Of a DNA stretch of 64,000 nt, positions 7,755 to 17,185 are shown piece by piece; position 1 is the first letter of the stretch; the number at the start of each line of letters is the position of its first letter. The notes beneath the pieces were generated by a model, which did not search any database, was not told the origin of the DNA, and saw only the letters and a list, made by a program, of their open reading frames with translations. Location of the stretch: positions 19,335,606 through 19,399,605 of the forward strand of contig OZ026607.1 of assembly GCA_964020085.1 (NCBI GenBank), given 5' to 3'. Both the position numbers and the translations under genes were made by a program. This DNA comes from Micromussa lordhowensis. Its lineage: Eukaryota > Cnidaria > Anthozoa > Scleractinia > Lobophylliidae.

Positions 7755-10700
7755 ATGGGTGTTACTAATGGACAACTTGAATCACCATCAGCAACTGGTA
7801 AAGGTGAAAAAGGTGATCCTGGTTTACCTGGAATTGGATTTAGTCTAACTGATGATGGTAATTTTGATATTGATAGTAAGCGATTAACTGAAGTAGCTGC
7901 TCCTATCGATAAAAATGATGCAGCTACAAAGGAGTATGTTGATAATAACCTATCAGCTATTGATTTGTCACCTTATCTGAAAAGAGATGGAACAACTTCA
8001 ATGACTGGTCATTTAAATATGAATAATCATAAAATTAGTGATTTAGAAGATGCTACTAATGATAATGATGCTGTACCTCTAAAACAATTAAAGGAGATGA
8101 CAACAGATCATAGGACAAATTATCATTTGCAACCTAGTTTTACTTTTTATAAAGATTTTGGTGATAAAGCAGAATGTACTAAAGGATCTATACCTATTCC
8201 TGGGCACACTGATCATTTTGAACTATTAGAAGCGCCTCGAGAAGGGGCGCAATCTGGTTATGCTTATTCTACTGTTCGACTAGTGAACAATTTAGAAATA
8301 GATCCTAATTATTCTATCGTTTTTGAAATATTTGGATATGATGGAACAAATATAGTTACAGATGGTGATTCAGATAGGCTATTATTTACAAATGTCACTG
8401 GTAATGCAAACATAATTGATTTTAGTCATGATTGGTTTAGCAATTACGCAAAAGCTTACATAATATTTAATAGTTCTAAAAGAGATGTGAACATCCGTTT
8501 ACAATTTCGATATTATGGTTCCAGTAACTCTAATTTTAAATTTCTATTTTTTAGTAGATGTGTCAAAGGAATACAAAGGACTAGTTTTGATCATAGATTA
8601 TTTAATGTTAAAAGTACTGATTTTTCAGGAACAATATTAAATTTTGAACCGATCAATATGAATAATGAAAAGATAATCAATATTGGTAATCCTACTGACC
8701 CTAAAGATGCAACAACCAAAGAATATGTTGACGATGAAGACGCTAAACAGGATATTGCTATTAATGATTTATCTTCTAGAAAAGCAGATAGGTTAGAAGT
8801 ATTACTCCTAAACGGAAGCCAAAACATGACTGGTAATCTTTCTATGAATGGAAATAGGATTTTTAGCTTACCTATTCCAACTGGGGCGCAGCAACCTGTG
8901 ACAAAGACTTATTTAGAAAGTCAAATTGCTTCCATACCACAGCCTGATTTAAGTCTTTATCTCAAAGTAGATGGTTCACGCGCTATGACAGGAGATCTCA
9001 ATATTGGTAGTAAAAAAATAACAGATTTAGAGACTCAAGATGATGTCCCAATCACTGATTACCCTAATGCTTTAAAAGATTCTAAAATGGCTGTTAATAA
9101 ACTTTATGTTAATGAAAACTTTTTAAAATTAAAAGGTGATGACTATGACTTAAAAGGTAAAAGAATAATAAATACTGAACCATATGGTGTCAATATTTTT
9201 GGTACAAATGATTTAGTCTCCAAGGCATTTGTCCAAGCAGAAATAAGTAAGCTACCTACAGATGTATTAAAATTGGATGGTTCAAGGCCTATGACAGGTG
9301 ATCTAAACATGAATAATAATCTCATTACAAATTGTGGTAGATTAACCATGGTTGCTGATGGTAATAGTCCAATTAATATGAATAATAGTTATCTTTATGG
9401 TTTACCAAATCCAGTTAGTGGTGATGATGCTGTTAATAAAACTTATGTTGACAATGGTGATAATTTGAATTTACCTTTAAATGGTTCCAGATCAATGACA
9501 GGAAGTCTCCAAATGGGTGATCATGCTATCACTGGAATTAGTAGTAGTTCTGTAGACGACGCAGCCCTAACAGTTGGTGATGCAAAATCTACTTATCTAC
9601 CACTTTTAGGAGATAGAGACATGGAAGGAAATCTTGATATGGCTAATCATAGCATTATCCGCTTGAAAGATCCAAATTCATCAGATAACACACATGCAAC
9701 TAATGTTAACTATGTTAATAGGAGAGTTACTGATAATAACTCAGTACTTAGATCTTTTATTGAATACAAAGTTAGTGAATTTGAAGAACTGAATATTAAA
9801 GCAAACCGACAAGATAATGAATTCTCTTTTGTCATGGATGATGATTTATTTAAGGAAGATGATGATGATATTACCAAAGTAAGAAAAGTCGACAAAGATT
9901 ACTATGATATCAACAAAGCTACTTATCAATTTAAAATTAAGTATGACTCTGCTATCGGTTATTATAGCACCCGATTAACTATTGATTTAAAATCGTTAGA
10001 TTTAGGTGAGTATACATTAGCTTTTGAAATGTATTACAATGATAAAGTAGATCATGACGAAGTGGTTGTTAACGCTGTATCTGAAACTTTGAATGTTTCA
10101 CGTAATAATACAAATACTTTTTCCGATCACAGTAGAACAATAGTGAATTTTCACAAATATGGAAACATTGGGATTATTGATTTAGATATTGATTTAACTT
10201 TAAAGTACAAGAGTGGTAACACTTATGATGCAGAAACCGACATCTTTGTAGTCCTTTATGGTGTCAGTGGTCATCAGAATGACGTTGACTCGAGAATTTG
10301 GGATAGATTCTATACCATCAGAAACAAAATCGTCTATTATGAAGCATCTATAGATATGGGTAATCGTCAGATAAAAGGATTATCTGATGGGAATGAAAAC
10401 GGTGATGCTGTTAATGTGAAACAACTAAATGAAACAGAAGATAATGTTGTAAAATATGTTGATGGTGAAATTGTAAAAGTAAATAGTGAAATAGCAAAAG
10501 AAAATCCTACTATTAATGAAAATAAAAATTTAGTAGAATTAATAGTAAAATATATATTAAGTAATGATTCAAAGATTTCTTTAATAAAAGATTTGTATTT
10601 TTCTGATAGTAATGAAGGTAAAACACCAAATACATATGCATTTGTAACTACTGGTGATAACAAAGGTGATTTAACTTTTTATTATGTATTTCAACATAGC

Positions 10701-11111
10701 GCAACTACAAATAGTGTAATGTCTATAAGTATTAGATATAGGCACTTACTTGGCTTTGAACATATTCATGTTGATAAAAGCAAAGTCGTAATTTCACGTA
10801 ATCCTACAATAGATGAACCATCTTTAAGAACATTTAATATTCCAAATAACGCTTTAGGAAAGCAAGTACTATTTTGGATTTGGTTTAAAGACACTCATAT
10901 GAACCTAATTTTTAGTGGAATTAGTGCTCCAATTATTATTAATAATTTTTTTACTGATACTAGCGGACTAAGAACTATAAGAAGAATAAATGTAGATGAT
11001 AATCCTTTCACTAAGGTGAGAGGATTGGTAACAAAGAATGTTTGGGACAATAATAGTACAGCATTTGAAAATGTGAAAGAATTTGAAAAGAGTCAAGGAA
11101 CTATTATATAA
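7755..11111 (+). CDS. Long fibre-like protein with collagen stub and phage-tail-fibre-type repeats (1118 aa)
   Basis: The N-terminus MGVTNGQLESPSATGK is shared with the next gene and is probably a capsid anchor. It is followed by a short collagen-like Gly-X-Y stretch (GEKGDPGLPG). From about residue 30 to 680, units of the form DGSxxMTGxLxMxxxxIxxL...DAxxKxYV repeat at least seven times, the pattern of trimeric phage tail-fibre shafts. The central 160-280 and the C-terminal parts (690-860 and 960-1118) are beta-rich and look like globular heads; one more repeat unit (IDMGNRQIKGL...DAVNVKQL) lies near 875-905. The likely role is host attachment. TATAT abuts the ATG. It is the largest ORF in the window and is intact. 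Confidence 0.8.
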   Translation: MGVTNGQLESPSATGKGEKGDPGLPGIGFSLTDDGNFDIDSKRLTEVAAPIDKNDAATKEYVDNNLSAIDLSPYLKRDGTTSMTGHLNMNNHKISDLEDATNDNDAVPLKQLKEMTTDHRTNYHLQPSFTFYKDFGDKAECTKGSIPIPGHTDHFELLEAPREGAQSGYAYSTVRLVNNLEIDPNYSIVFEIFGYDGTNIVTDGDSDRLLFTNVTGNANIIDFSHDWFSNYAKAYIIFNSSKRDVNIRLQFRYYGSSNSNFKFLFFSRCVKGIQRTSFDHRLFNVKSTDFSGTILNFEPINMNNEKIINIGNPTDPKDATTKEYVDDEDAKQDIAINDLSSRKADRLEVLLLNGSQNMTGNLSMNGNRIFSLPIPTGAQQPVTKTYLESQIASIPQPDLSLYLKVDGSRAMTGDLNIGSKKITDLETQDDVPITDYPNALKDSKMAVNKLYVNENFLKLKGDDYDLKGKRIINTEPYGVNIFGTNDLVSKAFVQAEISKLPTDVLKLDGSRPMTGDLNMNNNLITNCGRLTMVADGNSPINMNNSYLYGLPNPVSGDDAVNKTYVDNGDNLNLPLNGSRSMTGSLQMGDHAITGISSSSVDDAALTVGDAKSTYLPLLGDRDMEGNLDMANHSIIRLKDPNSSDNTHATNVNYVNRRVTDNNSVLRSFIEYKVSEFEELNIKANRQDNEFSFVMDDDLFKEDDDDITKVRKVDKDYYDINKATYQFKIKYDSAIGYYSTRLTIDLKSLDLGEYTLAFEMYYNDKVDHDEVVVNAVSETLNVSRNNTNTFSDHSRTIVNFHKYGNIGIIDLDIDLTLKYKSGNTYDAETDIFVVLYGVSGHQNDVDSRIWDRFYTIRNKIVYYEASIDMGNRQIKGLSDGNENGDAVNVKQLNETEDNVVKYVDGEIVKVNSEIAKENPTINENKNLVELIVKYILSNDSKISLIKDLYFSDSNEGKTPNTYAFVTTGDNKGDLTFYYVFQHSATTNSVMSISIRYRHLLGFEHIHVDKSKVVISRNPTIDEPSLRTFNIPNNALGKQVLFWIWFKDTHMNLIFSGISAPIIINNFFTDTSGLRTIRRINVDDNPFTKVRGLVTKNVWDNNSTAFENVKEFEKSQGTII

Positions 11112-11126
11112 TATAAATATATATAT

Positions 11127-11891
11127 ATGGGGTTTACTAATGGACAACATGACAAACCATCAACAACAGGAAAAGTAGAAAAGCTTAAAAAAAGAATAGG
11201 TTTAAAATTAACTCCAGACAATCATTTCCATTTACAAAACAAGAGATTAACTAACATTTCCGCTCCAATGGATGATCACGACGCAACCACTAAACGTTTC
11301 GTATCTGATTTATTAAAGACAAAAGCAGCAACTACATACGTTAACAATGAACTAGCTAAAAAGACTAACTCATCAGCTTTAAAGGATTACGCTTTAATTA
11401 CTGATTTAGGAACTTTAGCAATCGAATTCAATGATGCATTAAAAAGCAAAGTCGATTACAATGATTTAGAGACTAAGACGCAAGATAATAATTTAGCAGC
11501 TAATACGCAAAAAACATACCCGTTCATCACCGTCTATGCAGAAGAGAATGGACCACTGATTAAAGGTTCTCTCCAATGGAGTTTCGGTAATGGATGTGAG
11601 CGAAATAAGCAATATGGTTGGCCTAGTCCTGTAGACGGTAAAATAGTTCGTGGTAGCATTTGTGTTTGTGCTGGCAATCATCAAGCATCCGAAGTGATCG
11701 TTGGCTTAGTTCTTAATGGCACGGATAAAGATTTAAAAATTGTCAAATCTGTGGATGAATGGTCAAAGATGACTATTTTCAGCGATCCGATTACGATACG
11801 AGCGGGCGACAGGATCAATTTTCGAAGCAAAACATCGAATTCTTCTGTAACACACGCGATGGTAAACTTATTGATTCAAATTGATGTCTAG
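11127..11891 (+). CDS. Second, shorter fibre-like protein (254 aa)
   Basis: It opens with MGFTNGQHDKPSTTGK, nearly the same anchor as the long fibre, followed by one shaft unit (LQNKRLTNISAPMDDHDATTK), a helical or coiled stretch (residues 65-130), then a beta-rich globular head of about 120 residues (from YPFITVYAEENG to LLIQIDV) that resembles TNF/C1q-like or other jelly-roll trimer heads by strand pattern only. It starts 15 bases after the long-fibre stop behind an ATATATAT run. Codon use in the head half is less AT-rich than in the long fibre, which could reflect a separate origin. Two fibres on one capsid would parallel adenoviruses that carry two fibre genes. Confidence 0.75.
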   Translation: MGFTNGQHDKPSTTGKVEKLKKRIGLKLTPDNHFHLQNKRLTNISAPMDDHDATTKRFVSDLLKTKAATTYVNNELAKKTNSSALKDYALITDLGTLAIEFNDALKSKVDYNDLETKTQDNNLAANTQKTYPFITVYAEENGPLIKGSLQWSFGNGCERNKQYGWPSPVDGKIVRGSICVCAGNHQASEVIVGLVLNGTDKDLKIVKSVDEWSKMTIFSDPITIRAGDRINFRSKTSNSSVTHAMVNLLIQIDV

Positions 11892-11911
11892 ATAATATGC
11901 AAATGAGTTTA

Positions 11912-12176
11912 TGAAACGCGTTTCATCCGGACAATAAAAGCTACGGTTGATTAAAAGCTATCATTGATTAAAAGCTACGGTTGATTAAAATAATTGATGA
12001 CATATGTCTACAGGGGATTCCCGGAAACGCGTTTCATCTAGCTATGGTTAGCTAAAATAATTGATGACTCATGTCTACAGGGGATTCCCGGAAACGCGTT
12101 TCATCTAGCCTATGGTTAGCTAAAATAATTGATGACTCATGTCTACAGGGGATTCCCGGAAACGCGTTTCATCTAG
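11912..12176. repeat. Tandem repeat array with 14-bp palindrome TGAAACGCGTTTCA
   Basis: A noncoding gap of 335 bases between fibre 2 and the eIF1-like gene. The perfect palindrome GAAACGCGTTTC occurs at 11913, 12024, 12091 and 12159. The last three lie in near-identical 67-68-bp units that also contain ATTGATGACTCATGTCTACA and GGGGATTCCC. Between the first and second copies, three 17-bp units (AAAAGCTACGGTTGATT type) run in tandem. This is iteron- or operator-like; possible roles are replication initiation, transcription control or recombination. Confidence 0.85.
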
Positions 12177-12226
12177 ACAATACAACTCAACGCATTTTAG
12201 AAAAATTTATCTTATCCAAAGAATAG

Positions 12227-12487
12227 ATGGATATCAAAAGTTTATCTTCTTTGATAGATGAAAGTAGAAAGTTTATTAAAATTTCTCTCGTAAAGAGGGG
12301 AAAAAAATCAATCACCTCATTTGACAAGATTGAAGGCTTTAATTTAAAAGATTGGAAGAAAAAGTTAGCGTGTAACGGTTTTATTAAAGATGAAACTGTA
12401 AACCTTCAAGGTGATCAAACTGAAAAAATATATGATGAATTAATCCAAATGGGCTATGATAGTGATCAAATTGTTTTTAATTTATAA
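12227..12487 (+). CDS. eIF1/SUI1-like translation initiation factor (86 aa)
   Basis: The family signature is clear by eye: RGKKSIT (24-30), an IEGF strand (35-38), KKKLACNG (44-51) and LQGDQ (60-64), in the order and spacing of eukaryotic eIF1 (compare the family patterns K-K-F-A-C-N-G and Q-L-Q-G-D-Q). Cellular eIF1 is about 108-113 aa and has an unstructured N-terminal tail; here only about 23 residues precede the core. eIF1 binds the 40S P-site region and controls start-codon stringency. The gene lies downstream of the palindromic array and 18 bases upstream of the two-TM gene. Its start context (AATAG-ATG) lacks the full TATATA. Giant viruses carry SUI1 homologues; I do not know of one described in a Polinton. 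Confidence 0.85.
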   Translation: MDIKSLSSLIDESRKFIKISLVKRGKKSITSFDKIEGFNLKDWKKKLACNGFIKDETVNLQGDQTEKIYDELIQMGYDSDQIVFNL

Positions 12488-12505
12488 ATATAATAAAATA
12501 ATATA

Positions 12506-12988
12506 ATGGTGGCTAAAAAGAATGTTTTCGATTGGAATCATATTTCAGACAAATTATCGACTGATGAAGTAGATGAACTAAAGTCTTATTATCTAAGCTA
12601 TCATAGGAAATGTTGGGCTTTCAAAAGGGCTTACAAAAGATTCAAATTGCTCAAATTCATTGGTAATTCACTCTCTGTCCTAACTGCTTCAGGTGGGATT
12701 GCTAGCGCTATTGCTACTGGTGGTATAAGTCTAATAGCGATTAGTACAGTGGCATTATTAGTTAAAGGATACATGGAACACAAAGGTTTAGACTTAAAAA
12801 TTCAAAATTGTACCTATGCCTATCAAAGTTACCAGCATTTGTTAATAATGATTCGAGAAGCGATGCGCTCAGGTGATCTTAACCGAGAAAGTTTAATTAA
12901 TCAAATGACAAGTGTTGACAATTTTGTGATTGATAATAGTCCAATTGTTGATAAATATTTAAAGATGTATGACGCTAAAATGTCCTGA
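12506..12988 (+). CDS. Small two-transmembrane protein, possibly SLATT-like (160 aa)
   Basis: The N-terminal helix region (1-48) is followed by a 37-residue hydrophobic stretch (51-87) that reads as a helical hairpin with glycines at the turn (ASGGIASAIATGGIS), then two long helices (92-120 and 127-157). This helix-2TM-helix plan resembles SLATT-type membrane effectors, which form pores in other systems. The match is one of architecture, not of a diagnostic motif. TAATATA directly precedes the ATG. It is the last gene before the element terminus and may be an accessory, lysis or host-interaction factor. Confidence 0.65.
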   Translation: MVAKKNVFDWNHISDKLSTDEVDELKSYYLSYHRKCWAFKRAYKRFKLLKFIGNSLSVLTASGGIASAIATGGISLIAISTVALLVKGYMEHKGLDLKIQNCTYAYQSYQHLLIMIREAMRSGDLNRESLINQMTSVDNFVIDNSPIVDKYLKMYDAKMS

Positions 12989-13230
12989 AATGCTAATTGA
13001 GAACAATCTAAATTTTACTATATCCTACACTATCCTACGCATTTCAGGCATTTTTGTGCGTAAAATAGTATGTCTAATTTTTACGATATCTACGCTACTT
13101 ACACTACCTACGCATAACCACGCTGTTTCAGTGTATTATATCATATATTTTAGACTCAGATTTTTACACTAACTACGCTGAGATGCGTAAAATCCAGAAA
13201 TGTCCTAGTTCCCCCATTTCCTACACTACT
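12989..13230. repeat. Right terminal region of the viral element (putative TIR)
   Basis: 242 noncoding bases after the last gene, full of irregular short repeats built on CTACGC, CTACACTA and ACTACC. The outermost bases are CTACACTACT, so the element reads AGTAGTGTAG inward from the end, fitting the 5'-AG terminus and short tandem repeats reported for Polinton termini. The matching left TIR is outside the window, so inversion cannot be verified here. Confidence 0.65.
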
Positions 13231-13236
13231 GAAGAC
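13231..13236. other. Candidate right copy of the 6-bp target-site duplication (GAAGAC)
   Basis: Bases 13231-13236 are the first host bases after the element and match the corresponding TRIM codons in copies 2-4. Polintons make 6-bp duplications, so GAAGAC should also precede the left TIR. Confidence 0.5.
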
Positions 13237-14676
13237 CAAACAAAGAAATCACTTGAAAGTCTAACGATGCAAAAGACCGAAATCGAGCATCAAATAGAGG
13301 TCATCAAAACATCTTTGGATAAAGCTGATAAAGTTCTAACACGAATTGCAAATGCTGAAGTCATTCAAGTCAAAAAGTCATTAGAAACAATCTTGGAGGG
13401 AGTGGATCAAACTACTAAGGCAACCGAGCATGAGCCGGAAGGTCTTCCGACTTTGACTTTCGTGCCAAATCAAAAACTGTCGAAGATCGTCAACACCGAA
13501 GAAATTGGAACACTGGAAATACTGCACGAAACTAAAGCAAGTCAATCTGTCGTTGAACTAGGAAAAGGCATCCTAGAAGGAACTGTTGGAGTTGAAGCAC
13601 AGTTTGTTCTGACCACTAAAAACGCAGTGGGAAGACAGTGTTACAACAAACATGACCGTGTGACGGTCGAGATCAGGGACGAACAAGGACGAGAATGCGC
13701 GACGGAAGTGCAAATAAATGACAATAAGGATGGAAGCTACAAGATCAGCTATTCACCCAAAGATCAAGGCAAACACAAAGTGACAGTAAAGGTAAACGGC
13801 AAACACGTTCTTGATAGTCCTTTTTCTATTGAGGTGAAATTATTTCACTTAAGACCTGTTTTATCTTTTGGAAAACGAGGTTCCTCTGTTGGAATGTTAC
13901 GCTGTCCCTGGGGGGTGGCAGTGAATGCCAGGGATGAGATAGCTGTTACTGATAGTTTGAACCATAGGGTTCAAATCTTTGATAGTGATGGAAAATACTT
14001 AAGATCTTTTTGTCGGCAAGGTAACAACGCGGGCGAATTGAAGTATCCTAGAGGAATAACTTTTCATAAAAATGGGAATATTTTCGTAACAGACAATGTT
14101 AACCATAGGATCCAGACTTTCAGTGGGGAGGGTGAGTACGTGGGTATGTTTGGTGGGAAAGGAAGCCTTGATAGTCAGCTCTGTGATCCTTGGGGTTTAT
14201 CTGTAGACAGTGATGGAAATATCATTGTTGCTGATGCGGGTAACAAACTGATTAAGATTTTTTCTCCTGATGGCAAGTTTCTGAGGAAGATAGGTGGGCA
14301 GGGTCCTTTTAGTTATCCTGTACACTGTGTTCAGTGTGATAGATATCTCATAGTGTCAGACCAGAAAGAACAATGTATAAAGGTTTTCAACTATAATGGA
14401 AACTTTCAGTTCAAGTTTGGAAAGCAGGGTGGAGGGGACGGGGAGTTTAATAAACCCTGTTGTTTGTCAGTGAACAAGTCTGGACACCTGGTGGTCTGTG
14501 ATTCAGGTAATCATAGAATACAAATATTTGAACCAAATGGAAAGTTTGTCGGCAAGTTTGGAACAAAGGGCAGTAACTTAGGAGAATTCAATTATCCGAT
14601 CTCAGTAGCAGTTCTCAGCAATGGCCGACTTGTTGTAAGCGATTCCAGTAATCATCGCATCCAGATACTGGAGTGA
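13231..14676 (+). pseudogene. TRIM-NHL gene copy 1, 5' part cut off by the viral element
   Basis: Host sequence resumes in frame at the codons for EDQTKKSLESL, equal to about residue 270 of the intact copy 4. What remains is the end of the coiled coil, the filamin-type Ig domain (roughly 13600-13840) and six NHL repeats (13861-14673), all open to the stop. RING and both B-boxes are missing and are predicted to lie beyond the left end of the viral element. An ORF opening at 13183 reads 16 codons of element DNA into this fragment; that start is coincidental. There is one extra codon relative to the other copies near 13560. It is unlikely to give a normal protein. Confidence 0.88.
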
Positions 14677-15934
14677 ACATTGCCCTCGGCTTTCGAAACA
14701 AAGTGAAAACGATTTATTGTTAGGTTATTGTAATGGCATTCATTATTTAATCTTTTTTTCAATTTGTTGAATTTGATAACTTCAGTCTCTTAAAAAGAGT
14801 AGTTGTAAATTTGCTGGGAAAATCTTAAAGATTTATTTTCAGACAGAAGATTTATTAAGTTGTCAGGCAGTGATTTTTGGTGGGTGTGGATGGAGCAGGG
14901 AAAGCAATCCATAAACTTGTTTGTGGTTAGCATGGATAGCGAGTACTTCGGTGCACACACTAGATAAAAACATGGTTCACTGTGGAATAGAGTTCACGCT
15001 CATATCATGATTGAAGCTTGTTGAGTCATGAAACTCTTTCATGTAGGCTGTTTGTTTCTAAAGGAGACGAAACAGTTTAACATTAGCGGTCGGGAGCGAA
15101 AAAGAGAAATCTACTTGAAGAGCGTAGCAAATGCAACAGCCAAGGCTCCATTTTTAGAGTCAAGCGTAGTCATAGAGATCTGTTTCGAGTGCGGTAAAAA
15201 CCGGGATTTAAAGCTATGAGTGAAATATTATTGAAAATAGGCGATGATGTAGTAGTAGTAACTGACATGTTTAAAGGAGACGTGTTTCTTATGAACATGT
15301 TTAATCTAAACAAGGGCTTCCCAGGCAGGGCTTTCAGTGGGACATATGAAACAAGGGTCTCCCAGGGGTTTGGGATATAACAAGGGCTTTGGTTTGGGGG
15401 AACAATGGGAGATAATCCTTTATTTCAAGGAAACAAGGGAAACGTTTAGGATTTTTTGAGAGAACAATTGAGATCTCTACTATTTTATATGTAACATGAA
15501 CTTTGATGAAACATGTTAAGGAGTAACGGTGTATATTAAGGGAACACGAAACAAAATGCGAGATTTTTAAGGGACTGGAGAAATATGTTTCCTTCGGAAT
15601 AGGGATAGTGTAACCATAGTATAATTTCTTGGGTTGTAAATCTGAATGTGATCAGAAACTTAGTGTGACCCTGAATGATATCCTGTGCTTTTAGCTACTG
15701 GTTATCAGGTTATTGATAACCAGTTATACGCTAGAAAATTTGATTGTAGCTTGTACAGTAAACACTGCCGCGGCTTTGATTAGCCTACTTATCCAAGACT
15801 AGATTTAAAGAATAGCTGAACCCAGTAGGAGCGTTTTTGAGTTACAGCAACGCTTAATACGGACAACTCGTTACAGAGACGGTTTTACTTGAGTGTCAAG
15901 AGTATAATTCTCATTTACCTTCCTTTTTCATTCC

Positions 15935-16170
15935 AGAAATATGCCAAGCGATTGGCTTAAAAAAAGTCGCGCCAATTTGTCATCGAATCAGAAGAAAAAT
16001 CAAAACCAATCGTGGCTCGCTCGCACATGTTTTCCCGCGCTTTGTGTCAGCTACACGTTTTTGCTTGGCATTTTGATTGGTCCATTGGATTGAGTTGCTC
16101 CTTTGTGATTGGCTAGAGTGATATCTTTGGTTTTGGTTTTACGATACTCAATTGAAAACCGCTCTAACAG
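15935..16170. repeat. Dispersed coral-type repeat inside the D segment
   Basis: About 235 bases with several direct and inverted CCAAT/ATTGG boxes, the segment CAAAACCAATCGTGGCTCGC and an end GATACTCAATTGAAAACCGC. Its end is also found in the TRAK upstream intron (21830-21960). Equivalent copies are near 31535-31755, 42375-42590 and 57110-57335. I recall similar sequence as a widespread cnidarian repeat; this is from memory and unverified. Confidence 0.55.
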
Positions 16171-16924
16171 ACAGTCTGGTATAATTTGTGTGGTAGTATT
16201 CGTATAAGTGGGATTTGACTGTGACTACACTTGTAATAGTTCAAGTTAAAGTATATTCGTTAGTAGCTAGATTTAGTTTACTGGAACCATAGGTTAGTTC
16301 ATTTTTTAAAGAAACGTTTTTAGAGATGAACTTTCAGCGATATAAAACAATAGTGAATAACTTTTGATATTCATTTGATTGTAAAATTCTCATATTTACT
16401 GTCCTAATTTGAATAAACAAAGTGTGAGTTAAATGAAGTTGCTTGGTGATTTGGGCTTACATTCTTTCCCGGGAACTAACTATTCTTTTTTCATTTTTTA
16501 ATTGTAAATATAAAAATTTCTCGCCAAATAAATCGGACTAGCGAGCCAAAGTTTCCAGACTTGAAAAAAAAAGGTTGAGGTAGTTGTTTGGACTTGCAGC
16601 GCAATAAAGTTTTTATTCTGATACGTTAGCGCAGTGATTGTTAAAATGTTTTGGAGTACCCGACAAGTACCCGCCTGCGCTGAGCCAATGGACCATTTCC
16701 GAGTTAAGTTTGTGCCTCTGTTCCAAAACGAGTCCTCGTGCAAAACCTTTCATATGAAAATGAGTTTGATTTACAAGAAAATACACCTGTAGGCGGAAAA
16801 CATTTTGATATGAATGGTTTTGTGTGAAGACTTGTTTTTTTGAGCGACAAAAGCCAACTCGAAAATAGCGCATTGAAAACCTAAAATGCACTTTCTACGT
16901 CTCTTTTACTATATTCTTTCTGCA

Positions 16925-17185
16925 AACAGTGACAACTTTGGTGTGTTCTCTGGTTCTCATGGTTTTTGTGAGTTTCTGGTAGTTGTGCCGGTTTCTGTGC
17001 AAGGTAAACAAGAACTATAAGAAAACCACAAGAGCACGGGAACCTGGGAACGATCGACAAGAATAAGAAAACCACGCACGGGAACCATGACAACCGCGCG
17101 AACCAAGAGAACTAAGAGTATTGATGAAAACAACGATAGCCCTTAGAACCACAAGAACTGCTGACAAGAACCACAAGAAAGATTT
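16925..17185. repeat. Degenerate GTTCT-TGTGG / AACCACAAGAAC hairpin region
   Basis: The left half is rich in GGTTCTCATGGTT-type words and the right half in AACCACAAGAAC-type words, giving a weak long inverted repeat. It recurs in the other D segments (around 34840-35085, 43660-43910 and partly 58315-58455), where it varies by small indels. Confidence 0.5.

Larger units (their letters stand above)
1..13230. mobile_element. Integrated Polinton/Maverick-type (adintovirus-like) viral element, right part
   Basis: Seen: a compact AT-rich block with little intergenic space, coding for a double-jelly-roll capsid protein, a penton-like protein, an adenain-like protease and an FtsK/A32-like ATPase. 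This is the known morphogenesis module of Polintons and adintoviruses. Genes diverge from 6685-6754. The right edge is sharp: homology to the host TRIM-NHL exon resumes at 13231. The left end, DNA polymerase B and retroviral-type integrase are not in the window and are inferred to lie further left. No stop codon or frameshift interrupts the core capsid genes, so the insertion looks recent or maintained. Base composition and gene density differ strongly from the flanking coral DNA. Confidence 0.9.

Noticed and set aside
13183..13230. ORF start that fuses 16 codons of the viral terminus to the TRIM copy 1 fragment
   Set aside because: The frame is open only by chance across the insertion junction; the other copies show the gene starts about 270 codons earlier.
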